Below are positions 43,535-56,112 of a stretch of DNA of 64,000 nucleotides, in pieces. Under the pieces are notes generated by a model. It searched no databases. It saw only the letters and a program-made list of their open reading frames with translations, and was not told the DNA's origin. Both the position numbers and the translations under genes were made by a program. Source of the DNA: Aspidapion aeneum (taxonomy: Eukaryota; Arthropoda; Insecta; Coleoptera; Brentidae); NCBI GenBank assembly GCA_963576565.1, contig OY755039.1, positions 85,495,289 to 85,559,288 of the forward strand. Direction: 5' to 3'. How positions within the stretch are numbered: position 1 is the first letter of the stretch; every line of letters starts with the position of its first letter.

Positions 43535-44925
43535 AAAGAGTTTGTTTTTGACAGGAAAAGTTTAAGTAATAAACAGTAGTTACTTAGTCAATGTTCTTAA
43601 AATTTTTAAAATTTTAATAAGCTATTTCTAGTTACTTAATTTTTTTCTAGTATTCTATCTTTTGTTTGTAGGTAAAAGCACTACAGGATTAAATTTTTCG
43701 CTTTCAGCACTAATAAAAGAATTAAAAAATTTATTATAAAAATGTTAGAATTTCTGTATTTACATTTAAAATGTGTGGAATAAATCTTGAAACTTGAATC
43801 CTATATAAGAAATTTGATGAAGAATATAAAAAGTTACGGTTTGTGAGATAAACGCAGAAAATCGTCGTGAGGTTCAGTTTGGTGAGGAGGTTAATCCTAG
43901 GGTAGAGAGGGTTTCCTTAAGGACACATATCGTAAATGCAAGCTTTATAGGAAGCAAAGCCTGACATTGATTTTCTATTTTTTGGTTATTATTTTTGACA
44001 TTTTTTCCTCGGTTTTGCACCTTAGGTTTCCTACTAGGAGTTCACAACCAAAATGTCAAATCCTTATAAATTTGTTCATCTAGTCGTCATTTTTACGCCT
44101 AATTTGCTTCGACTATAAAATACGATGTCCAAAAAAAGTGTTATAAATCAAAGGAAATTGAAGCCAACATTTACCGTTGTGTAGGTATGAAGGGCAGCAA
44201 TTTATAAGTAATTCTTTTTGTGGTGGCAAAGAACTTTTTATAGATATGTGTGTCAATTTAAAAACTTTTAAAAACGCCTCGGATTTAAAAAAATTTTTAT
44301 TAAGAAAATTCGGTTTTTAATAATAGAACCGAACCGAACCGAACCTTTGACTAACTTACTTAGCCAATTTTAAATTAAAAAAATGATTCAACAAACATGT
44401 TAAAAAGATACTTTACTATTTCCAGTTGTTTACTTAAAAATACCTCCGTAAGTTTGAACCAAAACAAATTTAGCAAAAAAAACAAATGTCATATTACTAG
44501 GGTTTTATTCGAATTTGAAAGAATAAGGATGCGACTTTTTTACTTAATTTGCGCCAACATAGCCAATTCTTAAAACACTTGACTAATTTAAAATATTGAT
44601 AATGTCAGGAAAAAGAATTAACGTTAAATTAATTGGACAAAAATGCGCATTTTTAGTGTTTTTAACCTGGTCAGGCTAGCATAAACAAAAAAATCACTTT
44701 GATTTAATTTGCGATGTTTTGTCACGCGCTATTTAGCTTTTTCCTTCAATAAGAAGAACCACTATAGCAGCTACGTCCCTGGCCGTAACTTATATTCAAT
44801 GTCTTTGGAGGAATTCAGCTATTTCAAGAGAAGAAAAAAGCTTACTCCTACTAAGCTTTGCTTTTTAAGCGACAAAACAATAGTGAAAATCGCAGCAAAG
44901 CAAGTTGTTTTGAAAATAGATTTTT
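43535..44925. other. Non-coding DNA
   Basis: No gene is supported; the 93-residue frame at 44709-44990 shows no motif and runs into the dispersed repeat. Tandem CCGAA units lie at about 44326-44345. Confidence 0.4.
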
Positions 44926-44929
44926 TTTT

Positions 44930-45382
44930 AGAAAAAAAAATTGACATAACGCCGAAACTGCGTTATTTGGGTGTGTTTGAAGCTATCTGAGCAATATCAT
45001 TGTGACGTCTGTCTGCGTGTATCTCTGTCCGTAACACGATAGCTGCTAAACCGCTGAACCCATTTTCATGAAATGTTTAGGTAAAATAGTGTTTGACATT
45101 GTAACGAGCTGAATAGATTTTGTTCCAAATCCACTAATGCTTGATAGTTTTTTGACAATTAATTTTTTTTTTAATTGCGAACTTTTTAACGGAGCATCTT
45201 AACAATATGCGGCTTTGGAAATATAATGATAAAAGTGCTTATCTTAATAATTTGTGTAATACCTTGAAACTTCATAAAAGCCTTCGTTTCTGAGATATGT
45301 ACAAAAAAACTGAAAACGGGAAGTGTTCTAATAAGCTAGCTAGAAATGTATCAGATCCTTCATTTATCCGTTTATTTTATTT
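44930..45382 (+). repeat. Dispersed repeat copy B
   Basis: Same family and orientation as 35797-36292 without the GT expansion. Confidence 0.65.
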
Positions 45383-45384
45383 CA

Positions 45385-46020
45385 GAAAATTGCATTTAAA
45401 TACAGTCAATTTTTATGTTTCCGTGGCATTTTTCAGGGGATAATGTAAAGTTGCATAATATTTTTCATATTATCTTATAAATAGGTCGTTTTTGAGTTAT
45501 ATTGGTTTTTAAATTCCTGTTGGAGTGCACTAATAATACGAGTTGAACCAGGATTACGTATAACTAATCCTGGGCCAACTCGGAAATTATTAGTATACTT
45601 AAATAGGAATTTAATACTTTGGTACAAATTTAAATAACCTAAAACGAACTCAGAGAAATTCGTTTTGAAAAAAAATGTAACTACAAATACTATAAACTGA
45701 AGAAAGTTGCTGTCAAGATTTGGCAATTTTGCAAAGCAGGATAATAGGAAACTATGCAAATTTTTCATTACATTAACCTCTCACAAGGTGCAGGAAAATA
45801 TTGATAATAAGCTGTATATACAGGGTGATGCATTTGCAATATAGCGAATAAAAATTATAACTTTATTATGACTTTCTTGGAAATTAAATGATAAAGAATG
45901 TAATTTACAAATTCTGACATCACGTGACATTTGAGACTTTTGGTTGCTGGTGGTTACTAGATTTATAATATGCGCATTGGGCTGTGTCGTGGGCAAACAC
46001 AATATCCTGCATATGTTTTT
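45385..46020. other. Non-coding DNA with one CAGGGTG-type element end
   Basis: ATACAGGGTGATGCATTTGC at about 45819 resembles the ends of CAGGGTGT elements (compare 11381 and 53830), but no partner end was found. The frames at 45475-46002 have no recognisable motif. Confidence 0.35.
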
Positions 46021-46027
46021 TTCTGTT

Positions 46028-46845
46028 TTAAACGGCTTAACTAACTATTACAACTCCTTTTTTATTCAATTTACTTTCACGAATAAATTAAAAAATATTC
46101 AAAATTCTGTCATATCCATCATGTCATAATCATTGCAAACCAAAAAATATACAAATTAATATAAACTATTAAATTTATTAGCATTCCAAAAACTGTATTT
46201 TTGACACTTCCCTTTTATTTGTTTATCGGATCTATGTGTAGAATTTTTGACAGTTAGTAAACCATTTCCCAACAAAAATTGTATTTAGGACTTTCAAGCT
46301 ATGCAACATTTCTGAGATCACAAGCCTCAAAATGAGTATTTCAAAAAAAATAACAGCCCGTTTTTCTATAATGAAAGTTTAAAGGTACAGTTTTTTATAT
46401 AAAGACAGTACTTTGCCACCATTAATCTTGTCTTACAAACTTTTGCAACGTTTTAAAGTTGTAATATTTCCTAAAGTGTCCCTAAATAAAAGTAAAACGT
46501 TGTTACCTTGTATGTAATATATAAATTTAGTCAGATAAAGCTAATACGTTGCTTATAGGTTAGGGTAGATATACGCCATACGTTATCACCTCAATAAAAC
46601 AGGAAACAGTGCCTGAGGTGGCAGGACATAGCACATATCCAAAGGTTGTATATTGGCCTGAGGTCCGAACGTATTCCACGTATTTATCAAATATTTAAAA
46701 AAAAATCTTTACCCCTCTTTTGAAATTCTGGTAAAGGAAGGTCCCCTTATCTCATATGTGTACCTATATATGTGGTAACACCACTAGAAATAGGTGAGGT
46801 CAGGTCGTCATATCCTTAACGCTGAGGTGACAACGGCGCGTGCAT

Positions 46846-46850
<5 letters not shown>
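46028..46850 (-). repeat. Right arm of the widely spaced inverted repeat
   Basis: Reverse-complement counterpart of 32020-32824. Read on the minus strand it runs from TGATGCACGCGCC and GTTGTCACCTC beside the TA tract to TAGTTAAGCCGTTTA. Confidence 0.75.
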
Positions 46851-46910
<60 letters not shown>

Positions 46911-46918
46911 TATATATA
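46849..46918. repeat. (TA)n microsatellite
   Basis: Alternating TA between the right inverted arm and the LINE fragment. It creates tyrosine/isoleucine repeat frames on both strands that are not proteins. Confidence 0.95.
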
Positions 46919-47157
46919 AATATCTCGGCACGACTCTAAAGCTTTCAAATCAAAAATTATTCTTAAAGCCCGTCTCTGTGCGATCACGACTCTATCTATA
47001 TCGGAAGACTGCCCCCACAAGATAATGCCATAGCCAATAATGGAATGAATGTTTGAAAAATATAGGTTTAAAAAAATGTATTTTATAAGTAATAATTAAA
47101 GATGGTTTGCCTTCAATTACGATAAACACCGTACGGAAACCATTTAAAGCAGAATTA
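46919..47157 (-). pseudogene. Internal piece of a jockey/CR1-group LINE protein
   Basis: The minus-strand frame reads NIHSIIGYGIILWGQSSDID and RRALRIIFDLKALESCRDI, then runs into the TA tract. Compared with the copy at 10714-11005, the LINE piece on the far side of the 15-kb segment (31963) resumes about 30 codons later, so the two may be halves of one LINE with a small loss at the junction. Confidence 0.7.
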
Positions 47158-47165
47158 AACCGCAA

Positions 47166-47973
47166 TGGGACAACTGGGCGGCGCCAACTGGGTGCCGGGC
47201 CAACTGGGCGCCGGGCCAACTCGGCGCCGGACCAAAAATTTTTTTTTTGATAAAATGTGTAGATGAAAAATAAAATATATTATTTATATAAAAACATCTT
47301 TAAAAAATCCTTTACGCAATTTTTTTAAATTTGTTTTTGTTAATAAAGTTAAATCCATTAAGTCGACTGTTGAATCTTGGTAGTTGTAGTGTTTGGTAAC
47401 CTGGTAACACTACAATTTACGTTTTTTATTACAACAATGGCGGATCCAAAAATCAAAATGGCGGATCCAAAATGGCGGATTTTCTTATTTACTAACCGAT
47501 TTGTCTCAAACTTGAAATATTAGATTGTTTGAGGTCATTTAACAAAATTTTTTACTCAAACTTAAAAAAATCAAAATGGCGGATCCAAAATGACGAACTT
47601 TCTTATTTACTAACCGATTTGTCTCAAACTTGAAATATTACATTGCTTGAGGTCATTTAACAAATTTTTTTACTCAAACTTAAAACAAATCTGAGTATTA
47701 GTAAAATATTGTGTTAAATGACCTCAAGCAATGTAATATTTCACGTTTGAGACAAATCGGTTAGTAAATAAGAAAATCCGCCATTTTGTTTTTTTAAGTT
47801 TCAGTTAAAGATTGTGTTAAATGACCTCAAGCAATGTAATATTTCAAGTTTGAGACAAATCGGCTAGTAAATAAGAAAATCCGCCATTTTGGATCCGCCA
47901 TTTTGATTTTATTTAAGTTTGTTGGTGGCGCCGAGTTGGCCCGGCGCCCAGTTGGCGGCGCCCAGTTGTCCCA
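47166..47973. mobile_element. hAT-like foldback element with GGCGCC subterminal repeats, complete copy
   Basis: Starts TGGGACAACTGGGCGGCGCC and ends GGCGCCCAGTTGTCCCA. Flanks AACCGCAA (47158-47165) and GACCGCAA (47974-47981) match at seven of eight, fitting an 8-bp hAT-type duplication. Subterminal CCAACTGGG-GCCGGG motifs repeat three or four times at each end. The 10-bp hairpin TTGTAGTGTT/AACACTACAA (about 47378-47413) and the AAAATGGCGGATCC units match copy 1. It has no coding capacity and inserted into LINE-derived sequence. Confidence 0.75.
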
Positions 47974-47981
47974 GACCGCAA

Positions 47982-48480
47982 TTAAACTAATCTACTAGAT
48001 TGGAATAGTTTTTTATTCGAAACATATTTCCGCCCTGCTGTAATCTCAAATGAACTACACTACCAATCTTATATTGTGGCTTAGTCAATGCACGAAAATT
48101 CAAAGCTCAACAGGATATTGGATTAAGATCTGGTGTCGACGGAAAAATTTTATGAAAATTAAAAAATTGACATTAAGAACGAACTTAGCTTGAGGCCCAC
48201 ACAACAGTGGCGCTCGCAGGGGGCGGCAATGGCGGTTCTGGAGCCAAATTCTGGGGGGAGTAATGGTCAAGCGGTTACTGTAATTTAGGGCACAGGAAAA
48301 AAAGCTCATATAGCAAAAGTACATAGGAAAGATCGTCAAAGAAACAAAAAAATGAGCGCACGTGTCAAAAAGCGCATGTGGATAAAAGCGCACACCGAAA
48401 AAGCGCACACGGAAAATAGCGCACATAATAAAAGAGTGCACAATGAAATAAAGCTAAACTTCTAGAATTCGAATGTTCTA
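47982..48480. other. Non-coding DNA
   Basis: No gene is supported. AAGCGCACA-type words repeat at 48355-48440 (AAAAAGCGCACACGG and variants), a short degenerate repeat that yields a cysteine/phenylalanine-rich minus-strand frame by chance. Confidence 0.4.
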
Positions 48481-48485
48481 TGTAA

Positions 48486-48974
48486 ATAAATTGGTAAAAT
48501 TTTTTTTTAAGTCACAAGCTTTTATAAAATGCATTAAAAATTAAAAAATAATTTTCTAACATTCTAATATTATCATAACAATAAAAGCGATGGCCGACTG
48601 ATGGAAATTTTGACGATGTTAGCACGACAAGATATCCGTATCAATTAAATATCACTATTTGCAAGAATCAATCTAGCAGAAAAATGCAGAGGTACCAAAC
48701 CCACCCAACTCAAGCTAAGATACCTTAGCATTTCTCTGACATAGGTATGGCAATGGTATAACATTGCGGCACATCAAACATATCTCTGATGATGCTATGT
48801 TGAATATTGTTTAAGTGTTTGGATCACAAATTTAGATTAACTTATGCTTTGATTTGCGGCCATCGCTTTTATTATTATGATAATAGTAGAATGTTAGAAA
48901 ATTATTTTTTAGTTTTTAATGCATTTTATAAAAGCTTGTGACTTAAAAAAAAAATCCAATTTATTTTTTACTTT
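48486..48974. mobile_element. Foldback MITE of about 490 bp
   Basis: The arms AAGTCACAAGCTTTTATAAA...AAAATAATTTTCTAACATTC...AAAAGCGATGGCC and their complement (ending near 48974) are about 120 bp each, nearly perfect, around a spacer of about 240 bp. Confidence 0.8.
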
Positions 48975-49086
48975 TTAGTCTCTACTCTATTAAATGAAAA
49001 TATTTGTTCAATAACAGAACAGAAGAGTTTATTCTAGATTATAATGAAATCGCTGATCGTGAGTTGTTTGGAAACTCATTTTTCTA

Positions 49087-49960
49087 TTGCGGAAAGGAGA
49101 GGGTGGGGGTAGTGGTAGAAATATACTTTTTGTTTGGGCTGTATTGCCATACCAAGCGAAGTGTGTCAAAAACGCATTTTTTTATGGAAGGGGGAGGGGG
49201 GTAGGGGTGGGAGGACATTTTTTCATTATTGTTTTATTGTCATCGGACCACTATATGTATACCAAATTTCATCCAAATCGGATAATGAGAGGTGTGTCAA
49301 AAACGCATTTTTCTATAGATGGGGGTGGGGGTAGGAGTGGTGGGATTTTTTTTTCAATGTTGGATTGTCATCGGACCACTATAAGTATACCAAATTTCAT
49401 CCAAATCGGATAATGGGAAGGGTGTCAAAAACTCATTTTCTATGGAAGGGGGTGGGGGTAGGGGAAAGAGGATATTTTTTTTAAATGTTGTGTTGTCATC
49501 GGACCACTATGTGAATACCAAATTTCATCCAAATCGGATAATGGGAAGTGTGTCAAAAACTCATTTTTCTATGAAAGGGGGTTGGGGTAGGGGTGGGAGG
49601 ATATTTTTTTCTTAATATTGTATTGTCATCGGATCACTACATGTATACCAAATTTCATCCAAATCGGATAACGGGATGTGTGTCAAAAACAAATTTTTCT
49701 ATGGAAGGGGGTGGGGGTAGGGGTAAGAGGATATTTTTTCTTATTGTTATATTATCATCGGACCACTATGTGTATACCAAATTTTATTCAAATCGAATAA
49801 CGGGAAGTGTGTCAAAAACACATTTTTCTATAGAAGGGGTGGGGGTAGAGGTGGGAGGATGATTTTTCTTAATGTTGTATTGTCATGGGACCACTATGCG
49901 TGTACCAAATTTTATCCAAATCGGATAATGGGAAGTATGTCAAAAACGCTTCACAAGATT
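49087..49960. repeat. Tandem repeat of about 130 bp, seven units
   Basis: GTGTGTCAAAAACGCATTTT starts near 49161, 49291, 49421, 49549, 49678, 49808 and 49936, each followed by a G-rich GGGGGTGGGGGTAGGGG run and CCAAATTTCATCCAAATCGG. Open frames of up to 108 residues inside are glycine-rich and repetitive, and shift with the unit. It leads directly into the 8-bp array. Confidence 0.85.
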
Positions 49961-52900
49961 TGATAGATAGTTAGTTAGATAGTTAGATAGTTAGATAGTT
50001 AGATACTTAGATAGTTAGATAGTTAGATAGTTAGATAGTTAGATAGTTAGATAGTTAGATAGTTAGATAGTTAGATAGTTAGATAGTTAGATAGTTAGAT
50101 AGTTAGATAGTTAGATAGTTAGATAGTTAGATAGTTAGATAGTTAGATAGTTAGATAGTTAGATAGTTAGATAGTTAGATAGTTAGATAGTTAGATAGTT
50201 AGATAGTTAGATAGTTAGATAGTTAGATAGTTAGATAGTTAGATAGTTAGATAGTTAGATAGTTAGATAGTTAGATAGTTAGATAGTTAGATAGTTAGAT
50301 AGTTAGATAGTTAGATAGTTAGATAGTTAGATAGTTAGATAGTTAGATAGTTAGATAGTTAGATAGTTAGATAGTTAGATAGTTAGATAGTTAGATAGTT
50401 AGATAGTTAGATAGTTAGATAGTTAGATAGTTAGATAGTTAGATAGTTAGATAGTTAGATAGTTAGATAGTTAGATAGTTAGATAGTTAGATAGTTAGAT
50501 AGTTAGATAGTTAGATAGTTAGATAGTTAGATAGTTAGATAGTTAGATAGTTAGATAGTTAGATAGTTAGATAGTTAGATAGTTAGATAGTTAGATAGTT
50601 AGATAGTTAGATAGTTAGATAGTTAGATAGTTAGATAGTTAGATAGTTAGATAGTTAGATAGTTAGATAGTTAGATAGTTAGATAGTTAGATAGTTAGAT
50701 AGTTAGATAGTTAGATAGTTAGATAGTTAGATAGTTAGATAGTTAGATAGTTAGATAGTTAGATAGTTAGATAGTTAGATAGTTAGATAGTTAGATAGTT
50801 AGATAGTTAGATAGTTAGATAGTTAGATAGTTAGATAGTTAGATAGTTAGATAGTTAGATAGTTAGATAGTTAGATAGTTAGATAGTTAGATAGTTAGAT
50901 AGTTAGATAGTTAGATAGTTAGATAGTTAGATAGTTAGATAGTTAGATAGTTAGATAGTTAGATAGTTAGATAGTTAGATAGTTAGATAGTTAGATAGTT
51001 AGATAGTTAGATAGTTAGATAGTTAGATAGTTAGATAGTTAGATAGTTAGATAGTTAGATAGTTAGATAGTTAGATAGTTAGATAGTTAGATAGTTAGAT
51101 AGTTAGATAGTTAGATAGTTAGATAGTTAGATAGTTAGATAGTTAGACAGTTAGACAGTTAGACAGTTAGATAGTTAGATAGTTAGATAGTTAGATAGTT
51201 AGATAGTTAGATAGTTAGATAGTTAGATAGTTAGATAGTTAGATAGTTAGATAGTTAGATAGTTAGATAGTTAGATAGTTAGATAGTTAGATAGTTAGAT
51301 AGTTAGATAGTTAGATAGTTAGATAGTTAGATAGTTAGATAGTTAGATAGTTAGATAGTTAGATAGTTAGATAGTTAGATAGTTAGATAGTTAGATAGTT
51401 AGATAGTTAGATAGTTAGATAGTTAGATAGTTAGATAGTTAGATAGTTAGATAGTTAGATAGTTAGATAGTTAGATAGTTAGATAGTTAGATAGTTAGAT
51501 AGTTAGATAGTTAGATAGTTAGATAGTTAGATAGTTAGATAGTTAGATAGTTAGATAGTTAGATAGTTAGATAGTTAGATAGTTAGATAGTTAGATAGTT
51601 AGATAGTTAGATAGTTAGATAGTTAGATAGTTAGATAGTTAGATAGTTAGATAGTTAGATAGTTAGATAGTTAGATAGTTAGATAGTTAGATAGTTAGAT
51701 CCTTAGATACTTAGATAGTTAGATAGTCAGATAGTCAGATAGTTAGATAGTTAGATAGTTAGATAGTTAGATAGTTAGATAGTTAGATAGTTAGATAGTT
51801 AGATAGTTAGATAGTTAGATAGTTAGATAGTTAGATAGTTAGATAGTTAGATAGTTAGATAGTTAGATAGTTAGATAGTTAGATAGTTAGATAGTTAGAT
51901 AGTTAGATAGTTAGATAGTTAGATAGTTAGATGGTTAGATAGTTAGATAGTTAGATAGTTAGATAGTTAGATAGTTAGATAGTTAGATAGTTAGATAGTT
52001 AGATAGTTAGATAGTTAGATAGTTAGATAGTTAGATAGTTAGATAGTTAGATAGTTAGATAGTTAGATAGTTAGATAGTTAGATAGTTAGATAGTTAGAT
52101 AGTTAGATAGTTAGATAGTTAGATAGTTAGATAGTTAGATAGTTAGATAGTTAGATAGTTAGATAGTTAGATAGTTAGATAGTTAGATAGTTAGATAGTT
52201 AGATAGTTAGATAGTTAGATAGTTAGATAGTTAGATAGTTAGATAGTTAGATAGTTAGATAGTTAGATAGTTAGATAGTTAGATAGTTAGATAGTTAGAT
52301 AGTTAGATAGTTAGATAGTTAGATAGTTAGATAGTTAGATAGTTAGATAGTTAGATAGTTAGATAGTTAGATAGTTAGATAGTTAGATAGTTAGATAGTT
52401 AGATAGTTAGATAGTTAGATAGTTAGATAGTTAGATAGTTAGATAGTTAGATAGTTAGATAGTTAGATAGTTAGATAGTTAGATAGTTAGATAGTTAGAT
52501 AGTTAGATAGTTAGATAGTTAGATAGTTAGATAGTTAGATAGTTAGATAGTTAGATAGTTAGATAGTTAGATAGTTAGATAGTTAGATAGTTAGATAGTT
52601 AGATAGTTAGATAGTTAGATAGTTAGATAGTTAGATAGTTAGATAGTTAGATAGTTAGATAGTTAGATAGTTAGATAGTTAGATAGTTAGATAGTTAGAT
52701 AGTTAGATAGTTAGATAGTTAGATAGTTAGATAGTTAGATAGTTAGATAGTTAGATAGTTAGATAGTTAGATAGTTAGATAGTTAGATAGTTAGATAGTA
52801 AGATAGTTAGATAGTTAGATAGTTAGATAGTTAGATAGTTAGATAGTTAGATAGTTAGATAGTTAGATAGTTAGATAGTTAGATTGTTAGATAGTTAGAT

Positions 52901-53571
52901 AGTTAGATAGTTAGATAGTTAGATAGTTAGATAGTTAGATAGTTAGATAGTTAGATAGTTAGATAGTTAGATAGTTAGATAGTTAGATAGTTAGATAGTT
53001 AGATAGTTAGATAGTTAGATAGTTAGATAGTTAGATAGTTAGATAGTTAGATAGTTAGATAGTTAGATAGTTAGATAGTTAGATAGTTAGATAGTTAGAT
53101 AGTTAGATAGTTAGATAGTTAGATAGTTAGATAGTTAGATAGTTAGATAGTTAGATAGTTAGATAGTTAGATAGTTAGATAGTTAGATAGTTAGATAGTT
53201 AGATAGTTAGATAGTTAGATAGTTAGATAGTTAGATAGTTAGATAGTTAGATAGTTAGATAGTTAGATAGTTAGATAGTTAGATAGTTAGATAGTTAGAT
53301 AGTTAGATAGTTAGATAGTTAGATAGTTAGATAGTTAGATAGTTAGATAGTTAGATAGTTAGATAGTTAGATAGTTAGATAGTTAGATAGTTAGATAGTT
53401 AGATAGTTAGATAGTTAGATAGTTAGATAGTTAGATAGTTAGATAGTTAGATAGTTAGATAGTTAGATAGTTAGATAGTTAGATAGTTAGATAGTTAGAT
53501 AGTTAGATAGTTAGATAGTTAGATAGTTAGATAGTTAGATAGTTAGCTAGTTAGATAGTTAGACAGAACAT
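49961..53571. repeat. 3.6-kb array of an 8-bp repeat (TTAGATAG)n
   Basis: About 450 nearly perfect copies. Variant clusters: TTAGACAG three times near 51147-51170, CTTAGATAC and GTCAG variants near 51700-51738, and singles near 51932, 52800 and 52885. The plus strand has almost no C. The right edge decays to AGTTAGCTAG and AGACAGAAC. Confidence 0.97.
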
Positions 53572-53574
53572 CCG

Positions 53575-54200
53575 AAGCTAAATAAAAGCTTGTAAAAAAA
53601 GTAACAGGTTAGGTTATTAGACCATTTCGCCACAAAAAAGACGAAAGTATTGAACCTTCTGTTACACGCGCCCCAATGTGAAATAAGACAACACGCGCCG
53701 GACTCTGAGTCCGCAATGTAGAAAAAGCTAGTTTTTTGCTGGAAAAAAGTAAAAATAATTGCTTAATGACAGAGGTGTCTTTAAAAATTATGATTTATTC
53801 AGTATTAGGAGCATAACATTCTCTATATACAGGGTGTTCCCACTAAAAGGTAACAGACGTGTTTTTTGGTATTTTTTGTGTGAATTTGGAGAAACGCTCG
53901 GACACGTCGATTTTGTTTGCGAGGGGGACACCTTTTAACTATTTTGAAATTTTTGTAGCACTCACCATCTTCGAGGGGTATACTTTACCCCCATATTTTG
54001 AATAGGGAAAGTGGGTCTAGTGATACCTTGTTTTGAAGATCTCTTGAATATCTTTACAACCATGTAAAAATTTCGAAAATCCATCGATTAGTTTTTGAGA
54101 TATTTGCTTTCAAATTTTTAAATTTAACATGGACTGGTACAATAAAAATTTAATTAGAATTTTATTATTTTTTGTCCATTTTGATCGCCCTGGATTAGTT
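53575..54200. other. Non-coding DNA with an unpaired CAGGGTGTTCC end
   Basis: CAGGGTGTTCCCACTAAAAG at 53830 is a typical start of insect TIR elements. Bases 53915-54000 match an inverted fragment at 1799-1850. No partner end or gene found. Confidence 0.4.
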
Positions 54201-54202
54201 AT

Positions 54203-54356
54203 AAGCGCGGATTTGATGTGGGGGTAACGAGGTAATTACCCGTCCCTAATAATTAAAAGGAAAACAGAAGAATTACACCCCCTAGAAAAAAAATTATATT
54301 ATTAAAAAAAAATCATCGACATTACCCCCTCTAGATTTTGACCCAGATCCGCGCTT
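54203..54356. mobile_element. MITE, CAAGCGC family, copy 3
   Basis: Ends AAGCGCGGATTTGATG and CAGATCCGCGCTT. The 10-mer GATTAGTTAT flanks both sides exactly (54193-54202, 54357-54366). Interior GGGGTAACGAGGTAATTACC as in the other copies. Confidence 0.8.
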
Positions 54357-54590
54357 GATTAGTTATGACATCTACTCTAACCTAATTTATAAATATGACT
54401 ATCATATGTTTTTATCCTTAACAATTAAGGCCCACAATTTTAGAACCTTTTGACTGATATTGAAATATTTTGCCTTGTTGCCTTTTGCCTAAAAATTTTC
54501 CTGAATGGAATTTGTCGCCTCAAAAATGACTTGTTGTATTAAAATACCGTTGTTACTTTAATGCTTCTCATGAAAATCGAGTGCAATTCC

Positions 54591-55797
54591 CACTAAGAAC
54601 AAAATCGTAAAAATCGTGAAATAAATGTTGAAAAAAAAAGTTTTTTTTAGCATAAATTTGTATTAAAATTAAGTCAACTTTTGACATTAAAAAAAACATG
54701 TAGAAAAAGCTAACGAAAATTTGATGTAAAAGCATTACCAAAAATATATTTCTTAATAACGTTAAGAAACCAGCATTAAAAAAACCATAATTTCACTAAC
54801 ATTAAAAATAATACCATCAATATATGGTTATTTTTATAATGTTTTTCCTAGATCTCATTTCTAACGTCGAATTCAAGATATATGAAGCTAATAAATGTTT
54901 TGTTTAGCAGATACGCTTTGTGCAATTTTGGTTACAATATTTGCCTTTTGTAGAAACAAACATGGCAAATTAAAAGCACAATTATTAATAATGATAGTGA
55001 ATACATATTTGGATAGGAATATACACCAGTTGTGTGGAAAAGATGGTATAGTTAAAGAATAACCAATATGTATGCAGTGATTTAAATGAAGCATTACGAA
55101 ATTAGGTAAGAAAGTTAACAAATGTAAAAAAATTGTTTTGTATGGAATATCGCATACCTACGTTACAGTTAATCAGACAGGGAATGCGACAATTCAGAAT
55201 TGAGGCAGAATTCGCAAGCTTCGCAGCGGGACCAAAGGAATGCTTCGATTGCATTCATGCGAAAGTGAATTCGCGCCTTGAAATTGTTTGCCTTGTATTC
55301 ACTTGAGCATGAATTGTGTGGCCTCGTAGCGAGGCACTTACCACAAAATAATTGTTTACATAGAATTTTAAATTTTATTTTCAGAAGCTACGGATCCGAA
55401 TTTCCTTTACTGAGTGTCGAGTTCACGAAAACCTCAACGGACTGTTACTGCCCTGTGGTTCTAAAATAGATGAATTTTATTTACGTTATTTATGTTACCT
55501 TATCTTTAGAGATATTTGAAACAAATATATTTTTTCATTGTTAAAAAAACATTTATTTTTCAATGTTAGAAAAACATTTATTTTTCACTGTTAAAAATCA
55601 ATACTTTTTTAACGTTCGAAAAACACTTTAAAAAAACGTTATAAAAACATAAGATTATTTTTCTAACGTCAGAAAACAGGTTATTAAGCTTCTTTTTCAC
55701 TATGAATATGACGTTAGAACTAGCATCCAACCTAACGTTATGTTTTTAAATTATACATTATTTTGACATTATTAAAATGTTTGTGTGTTTAGTGGGT
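54591..55797. mobile_element. Candidate TIR element with CCCACTAA ends
   Basis: CCCACTAAGAACAAAATCG at the left and GTTTGTGTGTTTAGTGGG at the right are short imperfect inverted repeats. The interior is rich in AACGTT, AACGTC and GTTAGAAAAACA words near both ends. Resembles in style the element at 61353-62348. No duplication identified; frames inside have no motif. Confidence 0.35.
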
Positions 55798-55835
55798 GGT
55801 TGACGAAATTTTGGTTTGTAATATAATTTGTTTTT

Positions 55836-55937
55836 CTAGGGGGGGTAATTCTCCTGTTTTCTCTTTAGTAATTCGGAAAAGTGCTTTTTTTTCTAGGGGA
55901 TAATTACCCCGTTAGCCCCCCTCAAATCCGCGCCTGT
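55836..55937. mobile_element. MITE, CAAGCGC family, copy 4 (truncated, inverted)
   Basis: TCTAGGGGGGGTAATTCTCC through CCCCTCAAATCCGCGCC is the reverse complement of one half of copy 1. One end is missing. Confidence 0.6.
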
Positions 55938-56112
55938 TAATGCTTCTCTTGAAAATCGAGCCTTGCAATTAAAGGTCGAATTTCTCCCTGGCTTCTAGAA
56001 ACACCTAAAACCCCCACAAACATCGAATTTGGGACACCCCATACAGGGGGTTTTTGATGGTATTAGACACTTATTGGAATAAAACCTGACCTTATTATCT
56101 CAAAAACTTAAA

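Noticed and set aside
32020..46850. Calling the 15-kb segment a Maverick/Polinton
   Set aside because: No DNA polymerase B, integrase, ATPase or protease sequence is visible inside, and no 6-bp duplication was found.
46808..47025. Tyrosine/isoleucine repeat proteins on both strands
   Set aside because: They are translations of a (TA)n microsatellite.
49004..49862. Glycine-rich open frames in the 130-bp repeat
   Set aside because: They follow the repeat period, shift frame between units and lack any start context or domain.
49961..53571. Telomere or interstitial telomere array
   Set aside because: The insect telomere unit is TTAGG; TTAGATAG does not match any telomere repeat I know, and the flanks are ordinary repeats.
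49961..53571. CRISPR-like array
   Set aside because: No spacers; the repeat is a continuous 8-mer.
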